60,449 bases of DNA from Caulobacterales bacterium (GTDB lineage: Bacteria > Pseudomonadota > Alphaproteobacteria > Caulobacterales > Caulobacteraceae): contig CANJID010000015.1 of assembly GCA_947474395.1 (NCBI GenBank), positions 1 through 60,449 on the forward strand, read 5' to 3'. Of the stretch, positions 50,297-60,449 are shown piece after piece (within the stretch, counting starts at the first letter, position 1; each line of letters opens with the position of its first letter). The position numbers and the translations under genes were made by a program. Under the pieces are notes generated by a model. The model saw only the letters and a list, made by a program, of their open reading frames with translations, had not been told where the DNA came from and ran no database searches.

Positions 50297-50299
50297 GCC

Positions 50300-50605
50300 A
50301 TGGGCGTGGCCCTCTCGTGCCTGCTGACCTTCGCCTCGCTGGTGCTGTTCGCCCTGGCCATGCGCCGCCACCACCGCCAGGCCTTCGGCCGCGATCCTGC
50401 GCCCCGCGCGGTCCTGGCCTACCGCCTCGCCGCGACCGTGCTGATCGTCCTGGCCCCCGCCCCCTGGATGCTGGAGCGCGGCCCCTACATGGGCTTCGTG
50501 ACGTGGATGTTCTGCGGCGTGCCTCTGGTGGGGCTGGCCGCGGTGGCGCTGTTCACCGCCCTGGCGGCGCGCCGTTCGGAGGTCGAGACAGAAGTCGAGG
50601 CCTAA
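50300..50605 (+). CDS. DUF3325-type small membrane protein (101 aa)
   Basis: Three helices are predicted, beginning SCLLTFASLVLFALAM and ending VPLVGLAAVALFTALAA. The HHRQAFGRDPAPRAVLAYRLA loop between helices 1 and 2 is the DUF3325 pattern. GGGAGG upstream of ATG 50300 and a three-base gap to the PepSY gene show tight coupling. With DUF3649 and PepSY it forms the usual three-gene iron-uptake module. Confidence 0.78.
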   Translation: MGVALSCLLTFASLVLFALAMRRHHRQAFGRDPAPRAVLAYRLAATVLIVLAPAPWMLERGPYMGFVTWMFCGVPLVGLAAVALFTALAARRSEVETEVEA

Positions 50606-50618
50606 GAGGCCTAAGGCC

Positions 50619-50888
50619 CTATTCCGCGGGGGGCCAGCCGACCAGGGCGCTGGAGCTGACAGCGCCCACCGCCACGGTCACGCCGAGATAGCGCATGGCG
50701 CCGTCGGCGAAGCTGATGTCGTGCACGGGGATGGACTGGTCGCGCCTCAGTTTGGCGGCGTCGGTGTGGGTGAGCTGGAGCAGCATGGCCGAGGGGGCGA
50801 TGCCGCCTTCCTTGGCCTCTTCGATGGCGGACCGGAACCGTTCGCCAGGAGGCAGAAGGGGCTTGGCGACGGGCGGGCGGGCGGCCAT
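50619..50888 (-). CDS. Small conserved hypothetical protein (89 aa)
   Basis: The protein opens with Pro-rich residues, then PGERFRSAIEEAKEGGIAPSA, LTHTDAAKLRRD and a C-terminal stretch with MRYLGVTVAVG. No signal peptide or clear membrane helix is present. GAGGAG upstream of ATG 50888 is a good ribosome site. It forms a two-gene unit with the gene upstream (gap 11 bases). I do not recognise the family, though similar proteins occur in Caulobacterales. Confidence 0.62.
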   Translation of the reverse strand: MAARPPVAKPLLPPGERFRSAIEEAKEGGIAPSAMLLQLTHTDAAKLRRDQSIPVHDISFADGAMRYLGVTVAVGAVSSSALVGWPPAE

Positions 50889-50899
50889 GGGATGGCTCC

Positions 50900-51151
50900 T
50901 CAGACGGATTGGGTTTCGGACGCGGCCTCAGCCCTGGCTGGGGCGAAAGACGGCGGCGGTCCCTCGCCGAGCCAGGCGGTCTTGGTCGTCCAGGTGTGGA
51001 TCTCGCCGCAGGAGCCGCAGCGGAAAGAGCGCGGGCCGACGATGGCGGCGAACTCGTTCACGCGCATGCGATGGCCGGTCGAGACCGGCTCACCCTTGAC
51101 CTCGCATGTGAACATGACCGGCTGGATGTAACGCGTGCGGACTTCGACCAT
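50900..51151 (-). CDS. Small hypothetical protein with CxxC motif (83 aa)
   Basis: MVEVRTRYIQPVMFTCEVKG, GHRMRVNEFAAIVGPRSF and RCGSCGEIHTWTTKTAW are the visible features. The Cys pair plus an earlier Cys and nearby His could bind zinc. ATG 51151 is preferred to one five codons earlier by similarity to related small proteins that begin M(V/I)EVRTR. Neither has a strong ribosome site. Function unknown. Confidence 0.62.
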   Translation of the reverse strand: MVEVRTRYIQPVMFTCEVKGEPVSTGHRMRVNEFAAIVGPRSFRCGSCGEIHTWTTKTAWLGEGPPPSFAPARAEAASETQSV

Positions 51152-51310
51152 GGCCGAGAATAACATTTGTGGGGCCAGTCCGGGGAACTATTTCCCCATA
51201 TCCGCAAAATACTTAACCAGCGCTAGGGATTCCCGGGCCCCTGGCGCAGGGTGCCCGACCCATCGGAGAAGAGGCGCGCCGCGCCCCCGCGCCGGTGCGA
51301 AAGGGACGTC

Positions 51311-51442
51311 ATGTCCAACCCCGCCAAGCCCCAGTCTCCGCCCCGCGCCACCCTGATGGACCCGCGCTCCACCGGCGCCCCGCCGCGCATGCGGCCGCGC
51401 GACATCCTGGCCCTGAGGGGCACGTTCCGGCAGCGGCCGTAA
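51311..51442 (+). CDS. Small Pro/Arg-rich protein (43 aa)
   Basis: ATG 51311 follows AAAGGGACGTC. The peptide contains SPPRATLMDPRSTGAPPRMR and ends RDILALRGTFRQRP. Most codons end in G or C. It stops eight bases before the convergent aldo/keto reductase stop. It may be an independent small protein; no family is recognised. Confidence 0.4.
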   Translation: MSNPAKPQSPPRATLMDPRSTGAPPRMRPRDILALRGTFRQRP

Positions 51443-51449
51443 GCCGGGT

Positions 51450-52454
51450 CTAGGCCTGCTCGGGTTCGGGCTGGGTCTCGGTGTCGATCTCGGCGTCGAC
51501 AACCGGGGGATAGCGAGGCCCGCTGACGGTCCTCGGATTGATCAGCGCCTCCAGCTCGTCCATCGTCGCGGGGTCCAGCTCCACGCCCGCCGCCGCCACG
51601 TCCTCGTCGAGGTGCTCGATGCGCGTCGTGCCCGGGATCGGAACGATGTGCGGCGCCCGGGCCAGCAGCCACGCGAGCGCCAGCTGGGCCATGGTGCAGC
51701 CCACCTTGTCGGCCACGTTCCCGAAGCCTGGCAAGAGGGCGAGGTTGGCCTGCCAGTTCCCGTCCTGGAACCGCGGCATGGTGCGGCGGATGTCGCCCGG
51801 CTCCAGCCCCGACAGGTCCTTCAGCTTTCCGGTCAGGAAACCCCGCGCCACGGGGGAGAAGGCCACGAAGGTCGTCCCGAGTTCGCGGCAGGCCTCAAGC
51901 ACGGCGATCTCGGGGTTGCGGGTCCACAGGGAATATTCGGTCTGCAGGGCGGCGATGGGGTGCTCCTTGTGCGCCCGCCTCAGGGTCTGGGCCGAGACCT
52001 CCGACAGGCCGACGCCGCGGATCTTGCCGGCCTGCACCAGCTGCGCGAGGCCGCCCACGCTCTCCTCGATCGGCACCCGCTTGTCCCAGCGGTGCAGGTA
52101 GTAGAGGTCGATCACGTCGGTCTGCAGCCGCTGCAGGCTCTCGTCGCAAGTGCGGATCAGAGTCTCGGGCCGCCCGTCGATCTGGCGCTTGCCGTCCACG
52201 CCGGTCATGCCGCACTTCGAGGCCAGGACATATTCGCCCCGCCGCTTCTTCAGGCTGTTCCCCACCAGGGTCTCGTTGGCGCCGAAGCCGTAGAGGGCGG
52301 CGGTGTCGAGGAAGGTGACGCCGAGGTCCAGGGCGTGGTTCAGCACCCGGTCCGACTGCTCCACCGGCGGGGGAGAGCCGTAGGCATGGCTCAGGCTCAT
52401 GCAGCCGAGCCCGATGCACGACACCTCGAACGACCCAAGCTTTCGCGTCTTCAT
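51450..52454 (-). CDS. Aldo/keto reductase
   Basis: This 334-residue NADPH-dependent TIM-barrel reductase has GLGCMSLSHAYG at the start, then FLDTAALYGFGANETLVG with the catalytic Asp and Tyr, the Lys in VLASKCG and the His in YYLHRWD. The end TRIEHLDEDVAAAGVEL is typical. It resembles the YajO/PLP-type general reductases, so the substrate is open. ATG 52454 is preferred to a longer one. The C-terminal tail is Glu/Pro-rich. A family 2 repeat lies between it and the next gene upstream. Confidence 0.9.
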   Translation of the reverse strand: MKTRKLGSFEVSCIGLGCMSLSHAYGSPPPVEQSDRVLNHALDLGVTFLDTAALYGFGANETLVGNSLKKRRGEYVLASKCGMTGVDGKRQIDGRPETLIRTCDESLQRLQTDVIDLYYLHRWDKRVPIEESVGGLAQLVQAGKIRGVGLSEVSAQTLRRAHKEHPIAALQTEYSLWTRNPEIAVLEACRELGTTFVAFSPVARGFLTGKLKDLSGLEPGDIRRTMPRFQDGNWQANLALLPGFGNVADKVGCTMAQLALAWLLARAPHIVPIPGTTRIEHLDEDVAAAGVELDPATMDELEALINPRTVSGPRYPPVVDAEIDTETQPEPEQA

Positions 52455-52475
52455 TCCACGACCGTCCATAAATTC

Positions 52476-52550
52476 CGCTCATCCCCACTCATGCGGGGAC
52501 CCGGGTTTTTATCGTAGAGCGCGGCGTTGTCAGGAAAAACCCGCAGCTAG
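52476..52550 (-). repeat. Palindromic repeat, family 2, copy 2 (partial)
   Basis: Read on the minus strand it matches the core and right half of the copy at 28456-28566: TTCCTGACA, GCGCTCTACGATAAAAAC, CGGGTCC, a GC hairpin and GGATGAGCGG. The outer left module is missing. It lies between the aldo/keto reductase and a glycosyltransferase and reaches the stop codon of the latter (52547-52549). Confidence 0.78.
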
Positions 52551-53653
52551 ACGCCGCCCGCGTCCGATTTCTTCACCGCCCGCCGCCAGGCCGCGAGGTA
52601 GTGGTTCGCCGCCCGCGTCAGCTGCTGCTCGCCGGCGATGGCGGCGGCGTGGGGCGTGAGCCTCGCCCGGCGCTCCCGGGGTGTCGGCCCGGTCCGGGAG
52701 GCCTCGACCAGTCCGTCCACGAAGGGCTCCAACCGGAAGGACTCCAGTCCGGCCTCGCTCAAGGATCGCGCATAGACCGCCGCGTCGGCGAAGCCGGCCT
52801 TCACCTCCTCCGCCAGGGCCTCGGCGCCGAGCCTGCGCCCGCAACAGCGCCCCGAGAAGTTGGTCCGCATCGCCGGCTGGAAGGTCTCCGCAGACAGCCA
52901 TCCCGGCCCGCCCAGGTGGTCGTAGACGAAGACCGGCACCCGCGCGGCCAAGGCGTAGGGCACGGTCTTGCCGATGGTCAGCACCGCGTCGGCGCCCTGA
53001 AGGTCGGCGGGTTCGATCCGGCGACCCTCGAGGTCCCCACCCTTGCCCATCCGCACCACCTCGACCCCGTCGGCGCGCAGCAGGTCGGCGGCCTCCGCCA
53101 CCTCGGCCGGCGCATGGTTGGAGACGATCAGCAGACGGCGCAGATCGATGGGGCGACCCTCGCCGGGGACGAAGGTGGCCGGGGCGGCGTTGCGGAACAG
53201 GCGGATCTTCGCCGACTCCAGGCCGGCGGCGGCGAAGTGGTCGCGGGCCTCCTCGGAGGTGACCACATAGGCGTCGGCCAGCAAGGGCTCCAGCACCGGG
53301 CCCGGCTGGGTCAGGGACCATTTCAGGTCGAGATGCGCGAAGGCGAAAAAGGTGCGCGGCGCCTCGTCCGGTCCCGGGGCGTAGTCCATCGCCGCTTCCA
53401 GCCGGGTCTGGATCCAGACCATGTCGTAGGTCAGGGGGCGGACCTCGGCGGGCTTGCCGATAACCGTCGCCCCGGCCGCGCGCGCCAGCCCGCGCATGGG
53501 CTCGTCCGCCCAGGCGGCGAGGATGTCGCAACGCCAGCCGCGGGCGATCAGCTGCTCGGCCAGTTCCAGCAGCACGAGCTCCGAGCCGGCGATCCCGGCG
53601 AACTGGCTGGTCGCCAACAGGGCCGAGGGCCCGCGCGGCGTCTCGTCGGACAC
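52547..53653 (-). CDS. GT-B-fold glycosyltransferase
   Basis: This 368-residue protein begins ALLATSQFAGIAGSELVLLELAEQLIARGW, the usual N-terminal Rossmann pattern of family-4-like glycosyltransferases. It continues AFAHLDLKWSLTQPG and has a second Rossmann lobe (LLIVSNHAPAEVAEAADLL; DAVLTIGKTVPYALAARVPVF). Donor-site E-x7-E is not clear. GTG 53653 is used because AGGGCGGG lies upstream and it follows the previous stop by 11 bases. The product glycan is unknown. It is probably co-transcribed with the 53665 gene. Confidence 0.78.
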   Translation of the reverse strand: MSDETPRGPSALLATSQFAGIAGSELVLLELAEQLIARGWRCDILAAWADEPMRGLARAAGATVIGKPAEVRPLTYDMVWIQTRLEAAMDYAPGPDEAPRTFFAFAHLDLKWSLTQPGPVLEPLLADAYVVTSEEARDHFAAAGLESAKIRLFRNAAPATFVPGEGRPIDLRRLLIVSNHAPAEVAEAADLLRADGVEVVRMGKGGDLEGRRIEPADLQGADAVLTIGKTVPYALAARVPVFVYDHLGGPGWLSAETFQPAMRTNFSGRCCGRRLGAEALAEEVKAGFADAAVYARSLSEAGLESFRLEPFVDGLVEASRTGPTPRERRARLTPHAAAIAGEQQLTRAANHYLAAWRRAVKKSDAGGV

Positions 53654-53664
53654 GGAAGCCCGCC

Positions 53665-54090
53665 CTAGCGCTTGCGGAAGGTCTTGGCGTCGCGCGCCAT
53701 CTTGGCTCCCCAGTCGTCGGAGGCTTCCTTCTCCGCCTCGAAGGGGATGGTCCCGGCCACGCCGCGGATCGCCAGCCAGAGCTGGGCTGCGAAGTGGGGC
53801 AGCATGCGAAGAGGCCGGCGACGGCTGTCCGTCACGTCCCAGCCGGCGTCCTCGAAGGCGAACACCTGCTGGGCGGCGGGCTTCTTGTCGACATCGTCCC
53901 AGCCGGCGGGCCGGGGCGTCTCCTCCGCCTGGTCTGCGGTGATGCCGAAGACGGCGAGGGAGCATTCGTCGATCTCGGGGAATTCGGCCCGCGCGCCGAC
54001 GTCCGAATAGGCGGGCTTCATCAGCGCCCTGGTCTCAAGGTCGGCGATCCCGGGCAGGTCGATCAGGCGGCGAAGGGGGGGCTTGCTCAT
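53665..54090 (-). CDS. Conserved hypothetical protein (141 aa)
   Basis: The protein has no signal peptide. Visible stretches are RRLIDLPGIADLETRALMKPA, FEDAGWDVTDSRRRPLRMLPH and LWLAIRGVAGTIPFEAEKEA. It is acidic in the middle and basic at the end (KTFRKR). The ATG at 54090 has AGGGTGATC upstream. It lies directly before the glycosyltransferase gene. I do not recognise its family. Confidence 0.65.
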   Translation of the reverse strand: MSKPPLRRLIDLPGIADLETRALMKPAYSDVGARAEFPEIDECSLAVFGITADQAEETPRPAGWDDVDKKPAAQQVFAFEDAGWDVTDSRRRPLRMLPHFAAQLWLAIRGVAGTIPFEAEKEASDDWGAKMARDAKTFRKR

Positions 54091-54143
54091 GGCGATCACC
54101 CTAGCAGAGGGAGAGGGCGCGAGGGCGTGCGTCCGCCGTCGCT

Positions 54144-54575
54144 TCAGGCGCGGGGGGTCTCGGGATCGGCGCAGGCGGCCTTGAGGATTCCGGCGCCGAA
54201 GCTGCCCTTGGCCTCGTCCTGCCAGGCCGGCGCCTGGGCCCGGTCGACGCGGCTCTCGCCCTTCAGGTTGCTCTGCTTGTAGCGGGTGTCCTGGATTACC
54301 CGGGTTCGCTGTCCGGCGCAGTCGATCTCGTCGATCTCCACGCTCGACATGGAGGCGAAGCCGCGCCGGTCGAAGGGCTTGGCCTCCTCGAAACGGACCA
54401 GGACGCGGGGATAGGCGCCGCCCTCGGGGGTGGCCTCATGCCGGATGAACATCACCGAGGTGGCCGAGGCGCCGACATAGGTCCAGCCCTCGACGTCGAG
54501 CGCCGGCCGTTCAGCGGCAGCGGCGGCCGCCATCGGCAGCAATGCGCACAAGAGAGCCGGCGCCAGAGATCTCAT
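54144..54575 (-). CDS. Exported protein resembling surface-adhesin E domains (143 aa)
   Basis: The signal peptide ends AAAAAAE (residues 1-21). The mature part starts WTYVGASATSVMFIRHEAT, then RVLVRFEEAKPFDRRG, SVEIDEIDCAGQRTRVIQDTRY and GESRV. The order of beta strands with a single IDC resembles surface-adhesin E-type proteins, though this is only suggestive. GGAGGG seven bases before ATG 54575 decides the start over a GTG two codons earlier. Periplasmic or surface exposed. Confidence 0.68.
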   Translation of the reverse strand: MRSLAPALLCALLPMAAAAAAERPALDVEGWTYVGASATSVMFIRHEATPEGGAYPRVLVRFEEAKPFDRRGFASMSSVEIDEIDCAGQRTRVIQDTRYKQSNLKGESRVDRAQAPAWQDEAKGSFGAGILKAACADPETPRA

Positions 54576-54708
54576 CAACACACCCTCCTCGCGCGCCCAT
54601 CCTAACGTCTCGGGCCCGACTATAGCGGGACAGGCGCGGGAAGGAAGGAGAGCGCCAGGACTTGGTCCCTCGGGCGGATGGCTGGCCTAACACCGCTAGG
54701 TGCGGTAA

Positions 54709-54721
54709 CTAGCAGTGCTAG
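54709..54721. promoter_or_regulatory. Palindromic operator-like site before the TonB-dependent receptor
   Basis: CTAGCA-G-TGCTAG is a perfect 13-base palindrome, 33 bases upstream of the receptor ATG. TAGCAGTGCTAGG is shared exactly with the SnoaL/DUF6152 divergent region (40054-40066). A second weaker GCTAG...CTAGC pairing surrounds it. Position fits an operator overlapping the transcript start. Confidence 0.6.
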
Positions 54722-54754
54722 GCTGGTGAGGGAACCAGCCGTTGGGGGAACGAC

Positions 54755-57700
54755 ATGATCAAACACAGCTTCAAAAGCTGCGCCCTGGGCGGCGCGGCCC
54801 TCGCGGCTCTGGCCGCCGCCTCGTCAGCCCAAGCCCAGGCGGCCGACGCCGCCGCCGATGAGGTGGTCGTCACCGGCTCGCGGATCATCAAGGACGGCTT
54901 CGCTCAGCCCACGCCTGTGACCGTGGTCACCATGGAGCAGATGCAGGCGACCGCGCCGAACAGCCTTTCGGACGCCATCAACCAGCTCCCGCAGTTCAAG
55001 AGCTCCTTCATCTCGGCCTCCACGGGCTTTCGCAACGGCGCGGGCGACGGCGGCAACTTCGTCAACCTGCGCGGCCTGTCGCCGAAGCGCACCCTGGTGC
55101 TGCTGGACGGCAAGCGCGTGGTGCAGTCCCAGGCCAACTCATCCGTCGCCGGCGCGGTGGACCTCAACGTCCTGCCGCAAAGCCTGGTCAAGCGCGTGGA
55201 CGTAGTCACCGGCGGCGCCTCGGCGGCCTATGGCGCCGACGCCCTCTCGGGCGTGGTCAACTTCATCCTCGACACCAAGTTCACCGGGCTGAAGGGCGAG
55301 GTCCGCTACGGCGTCTCCACCTACGGCGACGACCAGACCTATGACGTCTCGCTGGCCTACGGCCACGCCTTCGCCGGGGGCCGTGGCCACGTCATCGGCT
55401 CGTTCGAGCACTACAAGACCTTCGGCATCAAGGACTTCACCGACCGCCGGTGGGCCGACAACAGCAGCGCGACCTTCACCACCACCACCGCCCTGCCCCA
55501 GACCTCCACCAGCAACCCGACGCGGATCATCGCCAGCAACATCCGCGCCTCGAACATGACCTCGGGCGGGCTGATCACCGCCGGCGCCACGGCGCTGCGG
55601 GACTTCGCCTTCACGGGGACGAACGCGACCCTGACGGCCTTCCCGGTCGGCGCCATGCGCAACGCCACCACCATGATCGGCGGCGGGCTCGACCCCGACT
55701 ACGGGCGCTATTTCTCCAGCCTGCCGCCCGCCAGCCGCAACGACGCCTTCCTGCGCGCCAGCTACGACCTGACGCCGGACTGGAACCTCTATGCCGAGGC
55801 CCTCTACGGCAATGCGCAGAACCGCTATCGCGGCACCCTGTCGTCGGGAGCCAACACCCAGGCCTTCACCATCTTCGCCGACAACGTCTATCTGCCGGCG
55901 GCGGCCAGGGCCCTGATCGGCGGCCCCGGCGCGACCACCACCGCCCTCTACAATCCTGCGACCGGCGCCTTCAACGGGCCGGTGACCCCCATCATCACCG
56001 TCAACCGGATTGACACGGACTGGGGCTTCAAGACCGAGACCTCGTTCTTTTCGACCATGCGCGGGGTGCTCGGCCTCGACGGCAAGATCGGCGGCTGGAG
56101 CGTCAACGCCTACTACACCCACGGCGAGGCCACTCATAAGATCGGCGGCCGCGGCTACGCCAACGTCAACCGGCTGTTCGCCGCCGTGGACGCGGTCGCC
56201 AGCCCAGGGACCGCGGGCTTGCCGGCGGCGGGCACGCCGATGTGCCGCTCGACCATCACCAACACGGCCAACGGCTGTATCCCCCTGAACGTCATCGGCC
56301 AGAACGTCGCCAATCCGGCGGCCCTGGCCTGGATCATCGGCAGCGCGCCGACCCTGAAACAGAAGCTGAAGCAGGACGTGGCCGACTTCACCGTCCACGG
56401 CGAGCCCTTCTCCAGTTGGGCCGGGCCGGTCTCGGTGGGCGCGGGGGCCACCTACCGCAAGGAGACGGTGTTCGGCACGGCCGATGCGATCTCCGAATCC
56501 TACAATCCCGCCATCGTGGGGACCTCGGCCTATACCGCTGGCCTCACCCCCGCCCTCAGCATCAACGGCTTCCCCTCGACCCTGCGGGGCGCGCGGGGCG
56601 GCTGGGAGACCGGCAATCCCGGCGGGATGAAGGGCCAGTACAGCGTCAAGGAAGTCTATGCCGAGACCCTGATCCCGCTCTTGAAGGACTCGCCCTTCGC
56701 CCGCTCGCTCGATCTGAACGGCGCCATCCGCTACGCCCGCTACTCGACCAGCGGCGGCGTGCTGAACTGGAAGGTGGGGCTGAGCTATCGGCCGATCGAG
56801 GACCTGCGGATCCGCACCACCCGCTCGCGCGACGTCCGCGCCGCCAACCTCGCCGACCTCTACGGCGGGATCACCGCGGCCCACCCGGCGATCAGCGATC
56901 CCTTCCGCCTGGGGACCACCGGATCGCCGGAATCCAACGCCAACGCCATCACCTCCAGCCGGGGCAACCCGACCCTGTCGCCGGAATTCGGCGACACCTT
57001 CACCCTCGGCGCGGTCTACCAGCCGTCCTGGCTCCAGGGCTTCAGCGTCTCGGCGGACTACTATTCGATCATCATCACCAACGCGATCGCCTCGGCCGGT
57101 GCGGCGACGATCCTCAACCAGTGCCAGCAGGGCAACAAAGCGTTCTGCACCCTGGTCGCGCGCAACATCGACCCGACCAGCTTCGGCGCCGGCAACACGA
57201 TCGGCCCGATCACGGTGCTGGAGAACAGCCCGCAGAACATCGGCACCACCAAGAACGCGGGCTTCGACGTGGAGGCGAGCTACCGCCTGCCGCTGTCGCG
57301 TTTCGCCGAGGACCGCGACGACATCCTGACCCTGCGGGTGCTGGCCAGCTACACCGGCAAGAACGCGGCGACGGTGGTGGGCACGACCTCGGTCACCAAT
57401 TCGGTGGGCATCGTGGGGGGCGGCATCGTCGGCGGGACCGGCGGCAACACCAACTGGCAGGGCTCGCTGAACATCAACTACCAGAACGGTCCCCTGACCG
57501 TGAACTGGCAGACCCGCTTCATCAACAAGGGGCGGCTGGTCGCCACCGCCGACGAGGCGGGCAATCCCTACCCCGCCAACCTGCTGGTCAATCCCAATAC
57601 CAACGGCAACGGCCAGGTGCCCAACTCGGTGCCGGCCTATTTCTACAACGACCTGACGCTGAACTATAAGTTCGGGCGGGACCGGCGCTTCGAGGGCTTC

Positions 57701-57838
57701 CTGACGATCAACAACCTGCTCGACAAGGATCCGCCCCGGATCGGCACCTTCTTCTTCTACGGAGTCGAGCCGACCAACTACTCCCTCTACGACAGCATCG
57801 GCCGCAACTTCACCGCCGGCCTGCGCTTCAAGTTCTAG
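54755..57838 (+). CDS. TonB-dependent receptor
   Basis: This 1027-residue outer-membrane receptor has a signal peptide (to about residue 28, AQAQA), a TonB-box-like DEVVVTGSRI, the plug domain (about 45-170, with NLRGLSPKRTLVLLDGKRVV and VDVVTGGASAAYGADALSGVVNFI) and a 22-strand barrel ending in the usual aromatic (LRFKF). It takes up a large or scarce ligand with energy from TonB. GGGGGAACGAC precedes the ATG. It converges on the lig genes and shares a palindromic site with the SnoaL-TauD-ABC operon, so an aromatic or sulfonated ligand is possible. Iron-siderophore uptake is the other choice. Confidence 0.93.
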   Translation: MIKHSFKSCALGGAALAALAAASSAQAQAADAAADEVVVTGSRIIKDGFAQPTPVTVVTMEQMQATAPNSLSDAINQLPQFKSSFISASTGFRNGAGDGGNFVNLRGLSPKRTLVLLDGKRVVQSQANSSVAGAVDLNVLPQSLVKRVDVVTGGASAAYGADALSGVVNFILDTKFTGLKGEVRYGVSTYGDDQTYDVSLAYGHAFAGGRGHVIGSFEHYKTFGIKDFTDRRWADNSSATFTTTTALPQTSTSNPTRIIASNIRASNMTSGGLITAGATALRDFAFTGTNATLTAFPVGAMRNATTMIGGGLDPDYGRYFSSLPPASRNDAFLRASYDLTPDWNLYAEALYGNAQNRYRGTLSSGANTQAFTIFADNVYLPAAARALIGGPGATTTALYNPATGAFNGPVTPIITVNRIDTDWGFKTETSFFSTMRGVLGLDGKIGGWSVNAYYTHGEATHKIGGRGYANVNRLFAAVDAVASPGTAGLPAAGTPMCRSTITNTANGCIPLNVIGQNVANPAALAWIIGSAPTLKQKLKQDVADFTVHGEPFSSWAGPVSVGAGATYRKETVFGTADAISESYNPAIVGTSAYTAGLTPALSINGFPSTLRGARGGWETGNPGGMKGQYSVKEVYAETLIPLLKDSPFARSLDLNGAIRYARYSTSGGVLNWKVGLSYRPIEDLRIRTTRSRDVRAANLADLYGGITAAHPAISDPFRLGTTGSPESNANAITSSRGNPTLSPEFGDTFTLGAVYQPSWLQGFSVSADYYSIIITNAIASAGAATILNQCQQGNKAFCTLVARNIDPTSFGAGNTIGPITVLENSPQNIGTTKNAGFDVEASYRLPLSRFAEDRDDILTLRVLASYTGKNAATVVGTTSVTNSVGIVGGGIVGGTGGNTNWQGSLNINYQNGPLTVNWQTRFINKGRLVATADEAGNPYPANLLVNPNTNGNGQVPNSVPAYFYNDLTLNYKFGRDRRFEGFLTINNLLDKDPPRIGTFFFYGVEPTNYSLYDSIGRNFTAGLRFKF

Positions 57839-57850
57839 GGATATTCCGAC

Positions 57851-57876
57851 GGGTTCAGGTCGCTCGGCCTGAACCC
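57851..57876. terminator. Hairpin between receptor and lig operon, bidirectional terminator-like
   Basis: GGGTTCAGG and CCTGAACCC pair over an 8-base loop between two convergent genes (stops at 57838 and 57884). There is no U-run, so efficiency is unclear. Confidence 0.5.
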
Positions 57877-57883
57877 GGACGGC

Positions 57884-60210
<2,327 letters not shown>

Positions 60211-60251
60211 TCAATAATTCCCGCGCCTTCTAGCCGTCCGGCCCAGGCGCG

Positions 60252-60449
60252 TCAGCCCCAATAGAGCCGCATCGGGTTGTCGATGAGGAGCTTGTTCTGC
60301 AGCTCGGCCGTGACGGCGATCTTCGGGATCACGTCGACCAGCACGCCGTCGTCGGCCATGTGCGACTTCAGATTGGGGTGCGGCCAGTCGGTGCCCCACA
60401 GCACGCGGTCGGGGAAGCGCTCGACGATGGTGCGGGCGTAGGGGACCAC
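60252..60449 (-). CDS. ligI: 2-pyrone-4,6-dicarboxylate hydrolase, C-terminal part
   Basis: The last 65 codons of an amidohydrolase are present; the 5' part lies outside the window. DRVLWGTDWPHPNLKSHMAD is the C-terminal metal-binding motif of LigI-type lactonases, and KLLIDNPMRLYWG closes the protein. LigI hydrolyses the lactone made by LigC. Location upstream of ligA on the same strand fits the 4,5-cleavage pathway. Confidence 0.88.
   Translation of the reverse strand: MVPYARTIVERFPDRVLWGTDWPHPNLKSHMADDGVLVDVIPKIAVTAELQNKLLIDNPMRLYWG

Overview
The window is GC-rich, tightly packed DNA whose gene content fits an alphaproteobacterium of the Caulobacteraceae (Phenylobacterium or a close relative; this is an inference). 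Reasons are the Caulobacter/Xanthomonas-type TonB-dependent receptors, the single-domain response regulator beside a Crp/Fnr regulator, the periplasm-targeted AmtB, the small Caulobacter-type hypothetical proteins and a protocatechuate 4,5-cleavage (lig) cluster. No rRNA, tRNA or CRISPR array was seen.

Layout. 1-545: the end of an IS3-like insertion sequence sits inside a TonB-dependent receptor gene. 717-4111: small proteins, then a CoA-transferase operon (scoA-scoB plus a CaiB/BaiF enzyme). 4198-7762: a four-gene Mla-type lipid transport operon. 8015-10417: one 800-residue fusion of a glycosyltransferase with UDP-galactopyranose mutase. 10560-13689: small exported and membrane proteins, a Crp/Fnr regulator and a response regulator. 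14003-19872: ppdK, glyS and glyQ. 19961-23201: a fasciclin protein, a small DMT protein, glnK and amtB. 23266-31241: ispE, a TPR lipoprotein, ETF-ubiquinone oxidoreductase, an unusual Rieske protein, a uracil-DNA glycosylase and a lytic transglycosylase. 31251-35941: a patch of small lineage-specific genes, a radical SAM protein and a DUF559 nuclease. 35952-40013: an operon of SnoaL-like protein, TauD-like dioxygenase and a TauABC/SsuABC-type importer. 40075-47905: DUF6152 and partner, SMP-30-like protein, carbonic anhydrase, HupE, PPIase, dihaem cytochrome c and a YncE-like propeller lipoprotein. 48164-50605: two small ORFs and a DUF3649-PepSY-DUF3325 iron-uptake set. 50619-54575: small proteins, an aldo/keto reductase and a glycosyltransferase. 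54755-60449: a TonB-dependent receptor convergent with ligC-ligB-ligA and a partial ligI.

How genes work together. LigAB opens the protocatechuate ring, LigC oxidises the semialdehyde to 2-pyrone-4,6-dicarboxylate and LigI hydrolyses the lactone. A 13-base palindromic sequence lies upstream of both the 54755 receptor and the SnoaL-TauD-ABC operon, which suggests shared control of outer- and inner-membrane uptake. PII (GlnK) and AmtB form the usual ammonium-sensing pair.

The most striking structural signal is a family of inverted palindromic arms found at 18854-18978, 35454-35929 and 41253-41371. Two copies are short and empty. In the third the same arms enclose a DUF559 (Vsr/PD-(D/E)XK-like) nuclease gene whose last 20 or so codons are written in the right arm. 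The small hairpins inside the arms show compensatory changes between copies. This looks like a nuclease-associated mobile palindrome family, analogous in layout to REP/RAYT. A second, unrelated repeat family (28456-28566 and 52476-52550) has extended the end of the Rieske gene.
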